This document shows, piece by piece, positions 48,424 to 60,058 of a DNA stretch of 64,000 nucleotides. The notes under the pieces are model-generated. The model was not told the DNA's origin. It was given only the letters and a program-made list of their open reading frames with translations, and ran no database searches. A program made the translations under genes and the position numbers. The stretch covers positions 71,697,954 through 71,761,953 of the forward strand of contig OZ018330.1 of NCBI GenBank assembly GCA_963969495.1, written 5' to 3'. The stretch's first letter is position 1, and each line of letters starts with the position of its first letter. The stretch comes from Ceratothoa steindachneri. Taxonomy: Eukaryota; Arthropoda; Malacostraca; Isopoda; Cymothoidae.

Positions 48424-49836
48424 ATGGTCCTTGAGGAAAACCAGCCTCAGACGGTAGGGCCTTCCATGGGGGGGAATCCGGGCTCGGCGCCAAGCACCGA
48501 ATCCGAATCCGCCCCTATGCAGGGTCCTCCTCAAACGGGTGAGGGCTCCGAGGCAGTACAAGAAGGAGAGGGATCTCCTCCGACAGGTGCCCCTACGACT
48601 ACCAGGACCTTCTCCATTTCAGGGAGGGACCTGGCTGAGGCCGGCCCATCTGGCATTGGGGCTTCAGCTGGCGGAGGTAAGAAGCGGGTTCATTCCCTCC
48701 CCTCCTCTCCAAGAAAGAAAAAGACTAAAAAGACGAAGAAGACTCGGGGCTTCTCTCCATCCGCGGGGGCTGCGGGGACAGATGGGTCTGCTGCCACTCT
48801 GGCAAGCGACCAAGCCAAGATCGGCACATCCGCCCCCTCTTCCCCCCTGGTTGCGGAGCCCCTGACTAAGACTAATAGCAAGAGTGCACAGGGCGGAGCC
48901 TCTATGACATCGGGGCCCCTGATTCAGAGGTTACCTGGCGTTTTCAAGCCCGCTGGCTTCAAACGCTTCCTCGTTATTCGCTCCACTGATGGCACCATGT
49001 TGTCCAAGGGCAACATGATCCATCAGAGGAGAGGATTAGCTAGTGCAATTGGTAGAGAGCCGAAGGTGACCCGTTTCTCGGACGGGAGCGTTCTGGCGAA
49101 TGCGGCGAATCCCGCCGAGGCGGCCAAGATTAGTGCTCTTCGGACACTTCATGGCACCTCGGTGAGTGTGACGCCGCACTCTACCATGAACTTTGTGAAA
49201 GGAGTAGTTTATGCGAGGGAACTCGTTGACTACTCCATTGAGGACATCACCCTAGAGCTGGCCGACCATGGGGCGGTCAAGGTCGAACGTGTAATGAGAA
49301 AACAGGGAGGGGCCTCGAGACCCACCCCTACACTCTTTGCCACGTTCGACTGTGACAAGCTCCCTGAGTCGGTGCGTGCTGGTTGGTACCGCTACCTCGT
49401 GAAGGCATTCGTGCCATTGCCGCAGCGGTGCTATTACTGTCACCGCTTCGGCCATACGAATCGCTCATCTAGACGTGCAAATTCAGGGTCACCCGAAGTC
49501 TGTGTAAATTGCTCTAAGGTTGAACACGATAAATCCAAATCGTGTTTGGCCAAGTGTGTCAATTGCGGAGAGCCGCACCCTGCTTCTTCGAAGCAATGTG
49601 GTGCATATCTCCTTGAGAAAGAAATCCTGGCCGTTCAGGCCCAGGATAGACTCTCATTTCGCGAGCCTAAGGACTTGGTTCTGGCGCGCCCGGCTCTGCC
49701 TGGGACGTCATATGCCTCAGTAGTTAGAAAGGCACCCTCTGCTCCTGGCCCATCCAGGTCAACGAGCACGGTTGTTTCCGCGCCCATTCGGAGCCCTTCT
49801 GCGGGCTTTACCCAACCAGGGCGCTCCCCTAGGTAA
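48424..49836 (+). CDS. LINE copy C ORF1, gag-like zinc-knuckle protein (open part)
   Basis: An open frame of about 470 residues from the first in-frame ATG. The family sequence extends upstream: the frame is shifted by a 1-nt deletion near 48268 relative to copy A. It also extends downstream, since an extra base near 49831 creates the stop. The continuation (49840-50346) encodes a Pro/Ser/Lys-rich tail. Conserved blocks are FKRFLVIRSTDGTML (~res 180), IGREPKVTRFSDGSVLANAA and DITLELADHGAVKVERVMRK. Three CCHC-type knuckles follow: CYYCHRFGHTNRSS (last Cys replaced by Ser), CVNCSKVEHDKSKSC and CVNCGEPHPASSKQC. The role is RNA binding in the LINE ribonucleoprotein. Confidence 0.7.
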   Translation: MVLEENQPQTVGPSMGGNPGSAPSTESESAPMQGPPQTGEGSEAVQEGEGSPPTGAPTTTRTFSISGRDLAEAGPSGIGASAGGGKKRVHSLPSSPRKKKTKKTKKTRGFSPSAGAAGTDGSAATLASDQAKIGTSAPSSPLVAEPLTKTNSKSAQGGASMTSGPLIQRLPGVFKPAGFKRFLVIRSTDGTMLSKGNMIHQRRGLASAIGREPKVTRFSDGSVLANAANPAEAAKISALRTLHGTSVSVTPHSTMNFVKGVVYARELVDYSIEDITLELADHGAVKVERVMRKQGGASRPTPTLFATFDCDKLPESVRAGWYRYLVKAFVPLPQRCYYCHRFGHTNRSSRRANSGSPEVCVNCSKVEHDKSKSCLAKCVNCGEPHPASSKQCGAYLLEKEILAVQAQDRLSFREPKDLVLARPALPGTSYASVVRKAPSAPGPSRSTSTVVSAPIRSPSAGFTQPGRSPR

Positions 49837-50340
49837 AGCTGGCGGCAAAAAGGGTTCATACCCAGCCCCGGCTAACACCAAGGCTCCCCCCTCTTCCCCC
49901 AGCGTGACCGTTTCCCGCAAGGCGAAACGGCCACGCGCCTTCACCGAGTCGTTAGACTCACAGGAGGCAAAACCCCTGAAGATGGTTGCTAAGCCATCTT
50001 CGGGGGTTCCTAAAGCTGTCCCCCGAAAGGAGGACAGCAACAAAGGAGCTTCGGCTCCCTCACCCACGCCCCGAGGTGGAGCGAGTGGCTCGGAGACGGT
50101 GGTTCCTCGAAAAGAGGGCCCCCCGCCTCCGAAGCCACAACGCCCGCCTAAGGTTTCGAGGCGGAGGGAGGAAAAGACTCGCATGGCAAGCGCAACCTCC
50201 CCCAATAAGTCCTCGAAGGCGACAGCGCCTTCAGCGCTTTGTCCGGCCAACAGCTCCCGGGGTTCTGCTCCCGGGAAGCGTACGGCCATTCTCATGAGGG
50301 TCTTCAGTTCGAGGATGGCCCCCGCGTCTCCTCCGAACAA

Positions 50341-53300
50341 GGCCTAGAGGGTATATTCCTTCAATGGAATTGTCGTGGACTCCGGGCCAACTAGAAGGAG
50401 CTGCGGAGGCTCGTCTCGTCCCATTCCCCGTTAGCTATCTTTTTGCAGGAGACCATGTTAGGCGCGTGCCCCCTGCCTGCCCGCCCGGGGTGTAAGGGTC
50501 TTGCGACCCCACCACCGCAGGATATCCGGGCTGGGGGATGCGCGGTTTACACCCGGCATGATTCTCCGTTTTTCCTTTCTCTTTAGATACCTCCTTTCAG
50601 GCAGTGGCTGTGCAGCTGCACCTGGATAGGAGATATACTATCATTTCTGCGTACATTCCACCGTCGACGCGGGGGACTTCCGCCGCGTCGTGGCACGGTT
50701 GCCGAGGCCCTATATCTTGCTTGGAGATTTAAACGGCAGGCATTCTCTCTGGGGAGATTACTCCAGAAATCCCAGGGGACAAGTCCTTGCCGATCTGATC
50801 GAAGAGCTTGAGATGGGTGTCCTAAACGTGGATGAGTTTACGTATCACTGTCCGAGAATCGCTTCATTTTCTTGCCTTGACCTATCTTTGTGCTCTTCGG
50901 AGGCACAGCCTGATTTTGATTAGGGGGTGGTCGATGACCTTGATGGTAGTGATCACTTTCCCATTCAAATATCATTTTCAGGGCAACTGCCACCTGAGAG
51001 ACCAGCTCGGGTGTGCCTAACGCGGGCGCGGTGGCCTGCATTTCAGGAAATGACTGAATTCTCTATCTCAGTCGAGGAGTTTAGGTCGGTAGATGAGGCC
51101 GTTGAGTTCTTCTCCAGCAACCTCACCGCCGTGGGCCTGACTACTATTCCTAGGACGTCTGGCCGTTTTTCACGCCGACCACTCCCATGGTGGTCGGCCG
51201 AGTTTGAGACGGCCCTCAAACAGAAGCGTTATGCCTACATGCGCTATAAGCACCGCCCGAACGATTTCACTGTCGCTGAATTTCGTCGGGCTAGGGCTAG
51301 GTTCCGGTATATTTTGAAGCACGCCCGCCGCTCTTCATGGCGGGCATACGTGTCTTCACTTAACGGGAAGACCCCTTTAGCTGAGGTGTGCAGGCCAGTC
51401 AAAAGGATTCGTGGCAAGTTCTCGCAGGACCCCCCTCCCGTTCTCCAGGAGAATTGGACCGAAATCTCGGACCCCGCGTCCGTAGCGGAATCCTTAGCGA
51501 CCACTTTTTTCGCATTCTCTAGCCGTGATGCTGCTCCACCAGCATTCAATGCACGTCGTGATGTCTCGGAAGGCCCCTGGCTGGACTTTACCTCCAGAGG
51601 CGGAGAACCCTTCAACGACAAGTTTACTGTGAGTGAGTTGCATTCCGCTCTCGCCTTGTGCGCAGACCCCGCCTATGGTCCGGACGATGTCCAGTACGTC
51701 ATGCTTAGACACCTGGGTGAGCAGGGCATGTCCTTTCTTTTAGATTTGTTCACCAGGATCTAGGTGGAAGGTCTTCTCCCAGACTCCTGGTGAATCGCTA
51801 CTGTGCTCGCCTTTCGCAAACTGGGGAGAGATCACTCTACTCCGACCGGTTTCCGCCCAATCTCTCTAACCTCTGGCGTGTGCAAGTTGATGGAGAAATT
51901 GGTAAATGTTAGATTAGCCTTTTTCCTGGACAGCGGAGGCCATCTATCTTCCGCACAGAGCGGCTTTCGCAAGTTCCACTCCACGTCGGATGCTCTGCTC
52001 CGACTGGAAAATGCCGTCTGCGAGGCTTTTCTTCGTAGACAGCACTACGCCACGGTGTTTTTCGATCTGGAGAAGGCCTACGATACCGCATGGCGATACG
52101 GTATCATGGAGACTCTCCAAACGATGGATGCGAGGGGACGCCTCCTATTGTTTATATCTTCCTGCCCAAAGGAGCAGGAAGAGGGTGTCCCTCAGGGTAG
52201 TGTCATCAGTGTCACACTCTTTGCCCTGAGGATCAACGGCACCACCTCGGTGGTGCCGGAAGATGTTCTCGCTACGCTCAACGTGGACGACCTTTCAATC
52301 TCCTTTGGCGCGGCCCAGATGCCAACTCTGGAGCGTCGACTCTAACAGGCATTGAACCACGTCTCTCGCTATGTCGAAGCGCACAGGTTTCGGATTTCTT
52401 TGGCCAAGACTAAGGTGGTGCACTTCTGCCGCCATCCACGGCTTTACCCCGACCCAGATTTGTTTCGTAATGGGGTGCGCCTGGATGTGGTTGAGTCGCA
52501 CCGTTTCCTTGGTCTTGTATTCGACCGACGCCTCACCTGGGAGGCTCATATTCGCAGCCTTAGGGTCTCTTGTACCCGCGCCATGGACATTCTCCGTTCC
52601 GTGACGTTCAGCGCTTGGGGGGCTGATAGGGCTACTGCCTTACTTTTTTATCGATCCTTTGTTCGCTCGAAGCTCGACTACGGATGCGAGTTTTATGCAT
52701 CTGCAGCCGAGCGTTTATTGCGGAAGGTGGATTCGATCCACCACACCGGGCTGCGCCTTGCGACCGGTGCCTTCCGCACTTCCCCCATTGAGAGCCTGTT
52801 GGTCGATGCTGGGGAGATGCCACTCGCTCTGCGCCGCGTGCAGTGCATCACTCGCCTGTACGCGCGAGCCCGGCGCCTCCCTCAGTCGCCAACAGCTCTC
52901 ACTGCATCCGCAGCTGATCTCGATGGTGCCTATGCCGCCGAGAGACGCCAGTCATACCCTAAGCCCTTTGGGTTTAGGGCCAGGAAACTCCTTCGAGAGG
53001 TAGATATAGCTCTCGGGCCAGTGGCGCCTCTGGTTCTGCCCAGGACGCCACCCTATTCGTCGCACCGCCTCTGCTCCCAAATCTTCTACTGCGCCGGGAG
53101 TATTGTGTTCGACCTTTTTGGAGCACACATCGTGTCACGCTGGAACCGTGCCAGTGTATAAGGATGGCTCCAAGTCCCAAGAGGGGGTCGGCTTCTACGC
53201 CGTATCCCCTCTGTTTGAAGTCAGCGGGGCTCTACCAGGCGCCTCGTCTGTCTTCACGGCCGAGCTGGTGGCAATGCACCACTCGGTACGGGAGATTACG

Positions 53301-53830
53301 CGACGTGCCCGGTTCGGAGACCGGATTGTGATCTATATCGACTCACAAAGTGCCCTGAGGGCTCTCGAGGCATTGGAATCTCCGCATCTCCTGGTTCGCG
53401 ATATCCGTGACGCCACGGTTTTGGTGAGCCGGGCAGATGTCGAGATTATCTTCTGCTGGGTTCCTGGACATGTAGGAAATGCGGGCAATGAGCGCGCCGA
53501 TGAGGACGCCAAAGAGTCCGCGAGGACTTTGCGACCGGACCAGCGTTTCGCTCTTCCTCACACAGACTACATGGCAGGAATACGGGCAGCTCTTCGGACT
53601 GCTTGGCAAAGAAGATGGGAGACGGTCGAAGGGAACTTAAAGTTGCGTGCCATTGGGCCGCGACTGTTCCCATAGACCTATCCCCCAATGCCGCAGCGGC
53701 TTCAGGTTGCTTTCTGTCGTCTCCAAATCGGACACACTCGTGTGACGCATCGCTATTTGATGGAGTGCTCGCCTGCGCCCTATTGCAACTGCGACGTTCC
53801 CCATCCCCCAGACTGTTCGGCACATTCTTG
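50341..53830 (+). pseudogene. LINE copy C ORF2: endonuclease, RT, RNase H, broken
   Basis: The endonuclease starts FLQWNCRGLRANW (~50358) and keeps GDLNGRHSLWGDYS (~50725) and GSDHFPI (~50950). In-frame stops occur at ~50921, ~51763, ~51794 and 52343, with frameshifts near 50585-50690. RT has GFRPISLTS, FFDLEKAYDTAW and GVPQGSVISVTLFAL. A 16-codon in-frame deletion near 52157 removes a block present in copy A, and the active-site motif reads NVDD instead of YVDD. RNase H (53156-53540) is well kept: YKDGSKSQEGVGFY, TAELVAMHHS, YIDSQSAL, CWVPGHVGNAGNERADEDAK, so all four acidic residues are present. A Cys/His-containing C-terminal tail follows. Confidence 0.87.
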
Positions 53831-54165
53831 TCGAATGTCTCAGTCTGGGTGATCTTCGCGCACGATACCTGTCCCGGCACCGGGATGGGCGTGGTCGCTA
53901 CCGCCTGTCCCTTGTACTCGGGACAGATTCGTGCACACTGACTTGTGGACTTGTTGACTTCTTGGGGGGACGCCGGCCTTCTCCCTATTATTTAAGCAAG
54001 GTTTGTTTTTTTCTGTTTTGTTTTGTTCTTTGCATTTGTTTTTGTTTTTTTTCCTTTAGTTGCACGCTTCTGCGCCGGGGGTACCTCTCCCCGACGCATT
54101 AGCTTGCTTCCTTTCCCCCTTTTTGGGGTGTTGTTTTTTTTTCTCTTTAATTTTATTTTAAAGTA

Positions 54166-54220
54166 GCCTAGAACTAGGCCAGTTTTAATACGGCGACTAA
54201 TGCCCAAGTAGGCAGTCGCC
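54166..54220 (+). other. LINE copy C 3'-terminal hairpins
   Basis: GCCTAG/CTAGGC (54166-54179, 2-nt loop) and GGCGACT/AGTCGCC (54192-54220) enclosing GCC/GGC. They lie just upstream of the A-rich tail, as in copies A and D. Confidence 0.65.
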
Positions 54221-54251
54221 AGATGAGCTCTTAAAAAAAAAAAATAAAAAA

Positions 54252-54262
54252 TATCGTGGATT
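54252..54262 (+). repeat. Target-site duplication, right of LINE copy C
   Basis: TATCGTGGATT, identical to 47365-47375. Confidence 0.85.
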
Positions 54263-54779
54263 CCGAACCACGCATCCTTTCTATTACTCGGTTCCTTCCA
54301 TAGCTTTTAATTTTTTTTTTTGTCCATTTTGGAGCATTCAACTTCATTCTGTGTTAACTTTTATAGTTTTTCTTTCATTCGTGTTTATTTTGGAATCCAT
54401 GCTGTTGTGTTTTTAAGTTGTATGAGTTTATGTAGATTGTTGCTTGTTTAGTTAATGTTGTATGTACTGCTTGTTTATTTTTTATTCTTTATTTATGCTT
54501 TACCTTTCCACTTTTCACTTGTTATTTTATCTTAGGGTTAATTATTTCACTTTTTTGCACTTACACTTAAGTCTAGTCATATCACTCCACTTTTGTTTTG
54601 TTTTTTTTCATTTCACTTTGAGTCTTTGAGTTTTTTTTTTTGTATATTAATTTGGTATCATTACACTTATCACTGTTCTCACGTATCTGTCTTTCAATTT
54701 TGGGTAATTTGGCTCATTTTGGGTTGACTCCTTAGCGGAACTTTTCGGTATTCATGTTTGGTTATTTTTGTCTGTGATT
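54263..54779. other. No recognisable gene, T-rich
   Basis: T-rich spacer between LINE copy C and the solo LTR. Confidence 0.5.
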
Positions 54780-54784
54780 ATGGT

Positions 54785-55840
54785 TGTGGAGGAATTCCAC
54801 GTGGAATTTCATTTCCAGTACGGAAGTTCCATGTGCTGGAGAAGATTCTGTTAGGCTTAAATTGGTAAGCTTACCTCCCCCCCCCACTTCCACAAGTAGT
54901 AGCCTCGAACCGCGTCCACCACGGTCCATCTTTACACGGGTTAGAATAGCCTCGGCAAGAAGATTCGAGGCCATGCGAGAGTAAAGCTGTCTCCCACTAA
55001 CCCCCCCCCCCATCCCTCCCGCGGGGAGAGCCTCAGTCGTATATAGTGCTCGTTTGCCATGAGACAGACAGAGTTGAGAAGTTTCGCCTGGACCCAAGAA
55101 GATTCCCTTAGTTCCAAATCAGGTGCTAACAACAAAGCAAAGTGACGGCTGAACTAGTTGTGTATTGGAATTAGCCCCAGCCAGTGAGGTAATTCCATTT
55201 AACTATCGCTACCGAGCGATTTTTCCGACTTCACCCATCAACTCCTTTCGAAGCTCTCCTCGTTCGCCCCTCGTTTTCGGGTGGCCGAAATACTCTTCCC
55301 TGGACCGGACGTTACCGCCCCCCCATCCCCTTTTGGAGAACCGTCATCACTTTAAATCCCGCTCAAAAGCTCCGATCGGCCTCGCCTCACGTGCAGAAGA
55401 CATCCGTGAAGCCTTACCCCGACGTCTCACCCAGAATCCTCCGTAAGCAAACCCCTCTCCCCCTGAGTAACCTATTTGAGTTAATCACCCCCCCCCCCTC
55501 CAATTTGAATAGTCTCCTCCTGTAATATCATAAATTTTAACTTCATGGTCTAATTCATAACTACAATCCCCCTCCCCCCTCGTTCATCTGATGTAATTTT
55601 GCCCTTCAATTCTCTCATTATTTTTATGTAAATAAAATTATATTTTTGTACATGCCTCTTTAAGTAACCTTGAGCGTTGTCACTGCCCATATTATACCTG
55701 ACCTCGTTGCACTCTTATCTTGCCCTCCACCCGTCGAAACTCGTGGTGTTCCGTCCCTTTGTCGGCGCGCCTTTGAGTTATTGGTCCCTCCCCCATAGAT
55801 ATAATATGGTATTGATTTAATATAATGTCATACCACGACA
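54785..55840 (+). mobile_element. Solo LTR, divergent relative of copies 1 and 2
   Basis: Starts TGTGGAGGAATTCC and ends CATACCACGACA. Flanked by ATGGT at 54780-54784 and ATGGT at 55841-55845, a perfect 5-bp target duplication. Shares with copy 1 the GTAAATAAAATTATATTTTT block (polyadenylation signal AATAAA near 55629), a CCTTGA-CG block downstream of it, and the CCACGACA terminus. The rest has diverged. No internal genes are attached. Runs of C (54879, 55002, 55487) lie within it. Confidence 0.8.
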
Positions 55841-56257
55841 ATGGTATTGGTCGGGTTATATTCCATTTTCGATTTTTTTTTTTCATATTTGATAATAACC
55901 TCACTTTAACTAAAAAATAGTGATTCCTCAACTCTCAGTTGATATCTTCCACTGGGAAATAGTGTTGAAGGAGATTTCTTCTCTGACGGTTGGGTGCTTC
56001 TATTTTCATCCATATTTTCTCCGCTCTTTTCTTGTTGCTTATATTTAGCGGTTCTATTCTTGCCTCTTGATGCAGACTTCACTGACTGTTTTGCTCTCTT
56101 CACGTGTTCGTAATTAAGTAGAGAGCTTTGTTCTGAATCATCTGGAGTTCCAGTTGTTTTTGTCTTTGAATCGCTGTTGATTTGGATGAGAGGTATAAAA
56201 GAACCTCCCTTTCCAGTGAAATAGATTTTCTTTTGCACGCTTACCTTGTTTTTTTAA

Positions 56258-57320
56258 TCACAAGACCTTACCTTTTGCATGAAATATGTAGTCCTGGTGT
56301 TCTATTTCGATATATGCTACCTTGACCCTGGATATTGTGATTATCGTAAATTTCCTCGTCTTAGTTCTTATCTTCCAGTCCCTCTTAAAGTTGTTTATGT
56401 TCCTAATTTCTAGTGATGTAGTCCTAGTCTGAATGTATTCGTTCCTGAATGGCGTAAAGACTAGCTGACTTATGCTGTTCACTAACTGGATGTTGAAACA
56501 ATCAGGCATTAATGGTGGTGGCAGGTCCGATGTATAGATCGAATACAGAGTTGTCAAGTGCCCCTTCTATACATCTCTTTAGACCAGATCGATGTGGTTC
56601 TCTGCTTTTGGCTTAGCTATTTTCTGTTATTGGGCTAAGTTCCATCATAGTGTCTCTTCCTCTTTGAATCCGAACTGGTACTCATTATATAGGTTATTTT
56701 CTTCGAGATCTTTTTTCTATCTTCGATTGAGGATATTTTCGAAAATTTTGCCTGTGAAATTCAATAGCGATATGGACAGTAACTGTTGAGGTGACTGTTG
56801 AGGTTTTCCTGGTTTCTGAACAAAAATCATTTTGGCTGAGTAGATTGCGTCTTTTATTACTTCTGTTGTTATATTGGCAACTATACCCCAAATTTCTTCC
56901 CTATCTTGCGCGACTGTTGGTGATTGGGATATATTGTCCATTTTGTATATCGAGTAATTGTAGACCATTTCGTCTATCTATGGATTAAAGTCTTCATTTT
57001 CTCTGTTTTCATGGAGAACACAGACTTCCAGAGAGCGAAATAGTTCTTCTGTAGCCCTATCTTCTAGAATATTTTTCTCCGTTCGTTTTTAATTGTTATT
57101 TTCTTTCTTGTGGTTCCGTCTTGGATTTTGTTTGTTAGTCCTGACTTTTCTTTCGGCCTTCTATCTACTTTAAAATTTTCTATTAGGCTATCTCACCTAT
57201 GACCTTGTTGATCTTATGAGATGTTTTATCTGTTTATTTTTCCTCTTGATTTCTTCCGCCGTCCACTGAGGGTGCGGAAGAGTACGGAATATCGTCCTCA
57301 TCGATTTATTGCACGTTTCC
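56258..57320 (-). pseudogene. Non-LTR retrotransposon RT relic (Jockey-like)
   Basis: On the minus strand, in order: DAIYSAKMIFVQKPGKPQQS (~56850), SISLLNFTGKIFENILNRR (~56755), LEENNLYNEYQFGF (~56690), then TTLYSIYTSDLPPPLMPDC (~56555) followed by a degraded active site (LVNSISQLV where a DD motif is expected) and KRDWKIRTKTRKFTII. These match RT blocks (PKPGK, RPISLL, QFGF, SPxLYxIYxSDLP) of Jockey-type LINEs. Sequence up to ~57320 reads as frameshifted linker. No RNase H seen. Confidence 0.65.
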
Positions 57321-57610
57321 GGCTAACAAATCGTTTGGGATGAAGTAACAATACTTCTTTGTAACCTTCCCTTATCTGTTCTGTAGTCTTTCTGGCTATG
57401 GCCCTTATATTTTATAGTGATTCATGAACAGTAAGGTTCCAACATACTCACTACAGCCAAATGGTATTCGGCTTCATAAGAATTTTAAATGGCATGTTGT
57501 AGCTCCTTAAAGTGACATCAGGCTTCGTCACAGCTTGCCTGTGACATATGTTGGAAAGTCAGGTCCTATTCTTTGGAAAATATTCGTTTCCACATCATTT
57601 CTAAATTATT

Positions 57611-58138
57611 TTATCTGTTGTTCCTTGTGTGGTAGCTGTTTACTTTGCACCTGACATTAATCTCCACCCAAAATATTGCAAGAAGACCTATACCAAAGAT
57701 TGTCATTAGGTTGTGCAGGCTGATATAGCTATAATTCATGTTTTGAACCTCACCGTCCAAGAAAGGGAGTTTATTACCCGTACTCAATTCATAAGTGAAT
57801 TTTAACACATTCTCCTCAAATTGCTGTTTGATGTTTATCAGATGTTCTTCGTTTTGGACGTTGATGTAGATGGCGTCTACGTATCGGGAATATGTGTGTG
57901 GCTTATTTTCACTGTTTTCCAATAATCTCTCATCAAGTTGACCCATATAGTAGTTGGCGAAGGTCGGCCCTAAAGGAGACCCCATAGCCACTCCATGCAC
58001 TTGCGTTTATAGATTACCGTCTGGTGTTCTAAACGGAGCCTCTGATGTACATGAACATAACATGCTCCTTAAGATGTTTGGGTCGAGTTTGGGAATTGGA
58101 GGAGACATTTTATATGTGTCCTTAACCTTCACCGTGAA
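57611..58138 (-). pseudogene. Penelope-like RT relic (PLE-B)
   Basis: The minus strand reads SPPIPKLDPNILRSMLCSCT with SEAPFRTPDGNL, a stop, then HGVAMGSPLGPTFANYYMGQ, HTYSRYVDAIYINVQNEEHL and KFTYELSTGNKLPFLDGEVQ. The catalytic second Asp is replaced by Ala (YVDA). Motifs and spacing are those of Penelope-like RT. The N-terminal part is cut off at the hairpin near 58140. Confidence 0.8.
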
Positions 58139-58193
58139 ATTATATATATATATATATATATATATAATTTCACGGTGAAGGTAAGGACACATA
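58113..58193. repeat. Near-perfect hairpin with (AT)n loop at PLE-B/PLE-C junction
   Basis: TATGTGTCCTTAACCTTCAC and CGTGAAATT pair with the complementary right arm, with one extra A on the left, around a (TA)n loop at 58140-58166. The left arm lies in or next to RT coding sequence. The right arm is the terminus of the neighbouring element. Confidence 0.85.
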
Positions 58194-59060
58194 GGAGGCT
58201 GAGGTACATGCGATTTATTTATGGAGCAACGTCTCCGGCGTATCACCCATCTTCAGGTTCTAAAATCATAAATTAATCTAATACAGTTAAAGAATATTAA
58301 AAATATTAAAATAATCAGGTTGAGACTATGTAGGTAAATCAAAAATTAAAAAAATAACTCAGGGATTTAAAAGGCAAGAGAATCAAATTATCATTCTAAT
58401 GTAACCACTATTGACACTTTTTTTTACACAAAAAAACACAGAAGTAAATAATTACAGTATAATATTGCTTAGCGATGAAGTTCAGAAGAAATCACAAAGT
58501 AAAGAAATTAAAAAGAATGTGGCTTAAAGAAGGATAGGAATTTGATCGGTTGGTTGTTAAATAAGAGAAGGTTGATTGGTTGTTGAATGAGGTAATTAAA
58601 ATTAAGAAATAAGAAGGAGAACAGCGGTATTATCTATGCTGAGTGTAGGAGATTTTGTACGTATTAGTAGGGATTCCAAAATTCTTAGACTATATTCATT
58701 GTTATTATGACCAATTATTTTGAAGTTATCTATGGAACATTCTGTCTTGCATTGTATACTATGATTTCTAATTACAGAAGCTTCCTTCTTAGACAATACT
58801 TTTCCAGTGCGATGGCTTATTCCCATGTGAGAACAAAACCTCTCTTTCAATGAGCGAACCGTACTACCAATATAGGTTCCTTGCAAACAACAAGGACGAG
58901 TCTTGAATTCATTGTGCGTAAATTTAATTTACTCCCTCATTTTTCATTTTTGGATTTCATCTGCTTTCTTATCCTAAATTACGATGAACCTAAAGATGGG
59001 GTCCATAAATAAATCACATGTACCTCAGCCTCCTATGTGTCCTTACCTTCACAGTAAAAT
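58167..59060 (-). mobile_element. Penelope-like GIY-YIG piece (PLE-C) with inverted ends
   Basis: The minus strand encodes KFTHNEFKTRPCC, QGTYIGSTVRSLKERFCSHM (GIY-YIG core, ~58935-58830), KKEASVIRNHSIQCKTECSI and NNEYSLRILESLLIRTKSPT, ending ~58602. An untranslated stretch follows down to 58167. The last ~90 bp on the minus strand (GAACCTGAAGATGGGTGATA... to TTCACCGTGAAATT) recur on the plus strand at 58984-59058 in shortened form, so the piece has inverted ends. The motif CTGAAGA...GGAGAC at its 3' end is a degenerate hammerhead-like core. Frame is open for ~95 residues in the nuclease. Confidence 0.7.
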
Positions 59061-59091
59061 TGAAGATTAGACTGGTCAGCAGCAACTCATA

Positions 59092-60058
<967 letters not shown>

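Larger units (their letters stand above)
47376..54251 (+). mobile_element. LINE copy C, full-length insertion with target duplication
   Basis: About 6.9 kb from TCCCCCGTAAGAAGCGCGG to the tail TTAAAAAAAAAAAATAAAAAA. Collinear with copy A (18507-25435) throughout. Layout: 5' UTR of ~0.7 kb, gag-like ORF1, ORF2 with endonuclease, RT and RNase H, and a short 3' UTR with two hairpins. The 11-bp flanking duplication shows a single, complete target-primed insertion. Stops and frameshifts in both ORFs indicate it is now inactive. Confidence 0.9.

Noticed and set aside
55906..56238. 110-residue minus-strand frame, Lys/Ser/Thr-rich
   Set aside because: Low-complexity composition, no family motif, and on the 3' side of the Jockey-like RT where no ORF is expected.
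58220..58258. Active hammerhead at the PLE-C terminus
   Set aside because: The first box (CTGAAGA) and helix II are present but the second box reads GGAGAC instead of GAAAC and no helix III can form.
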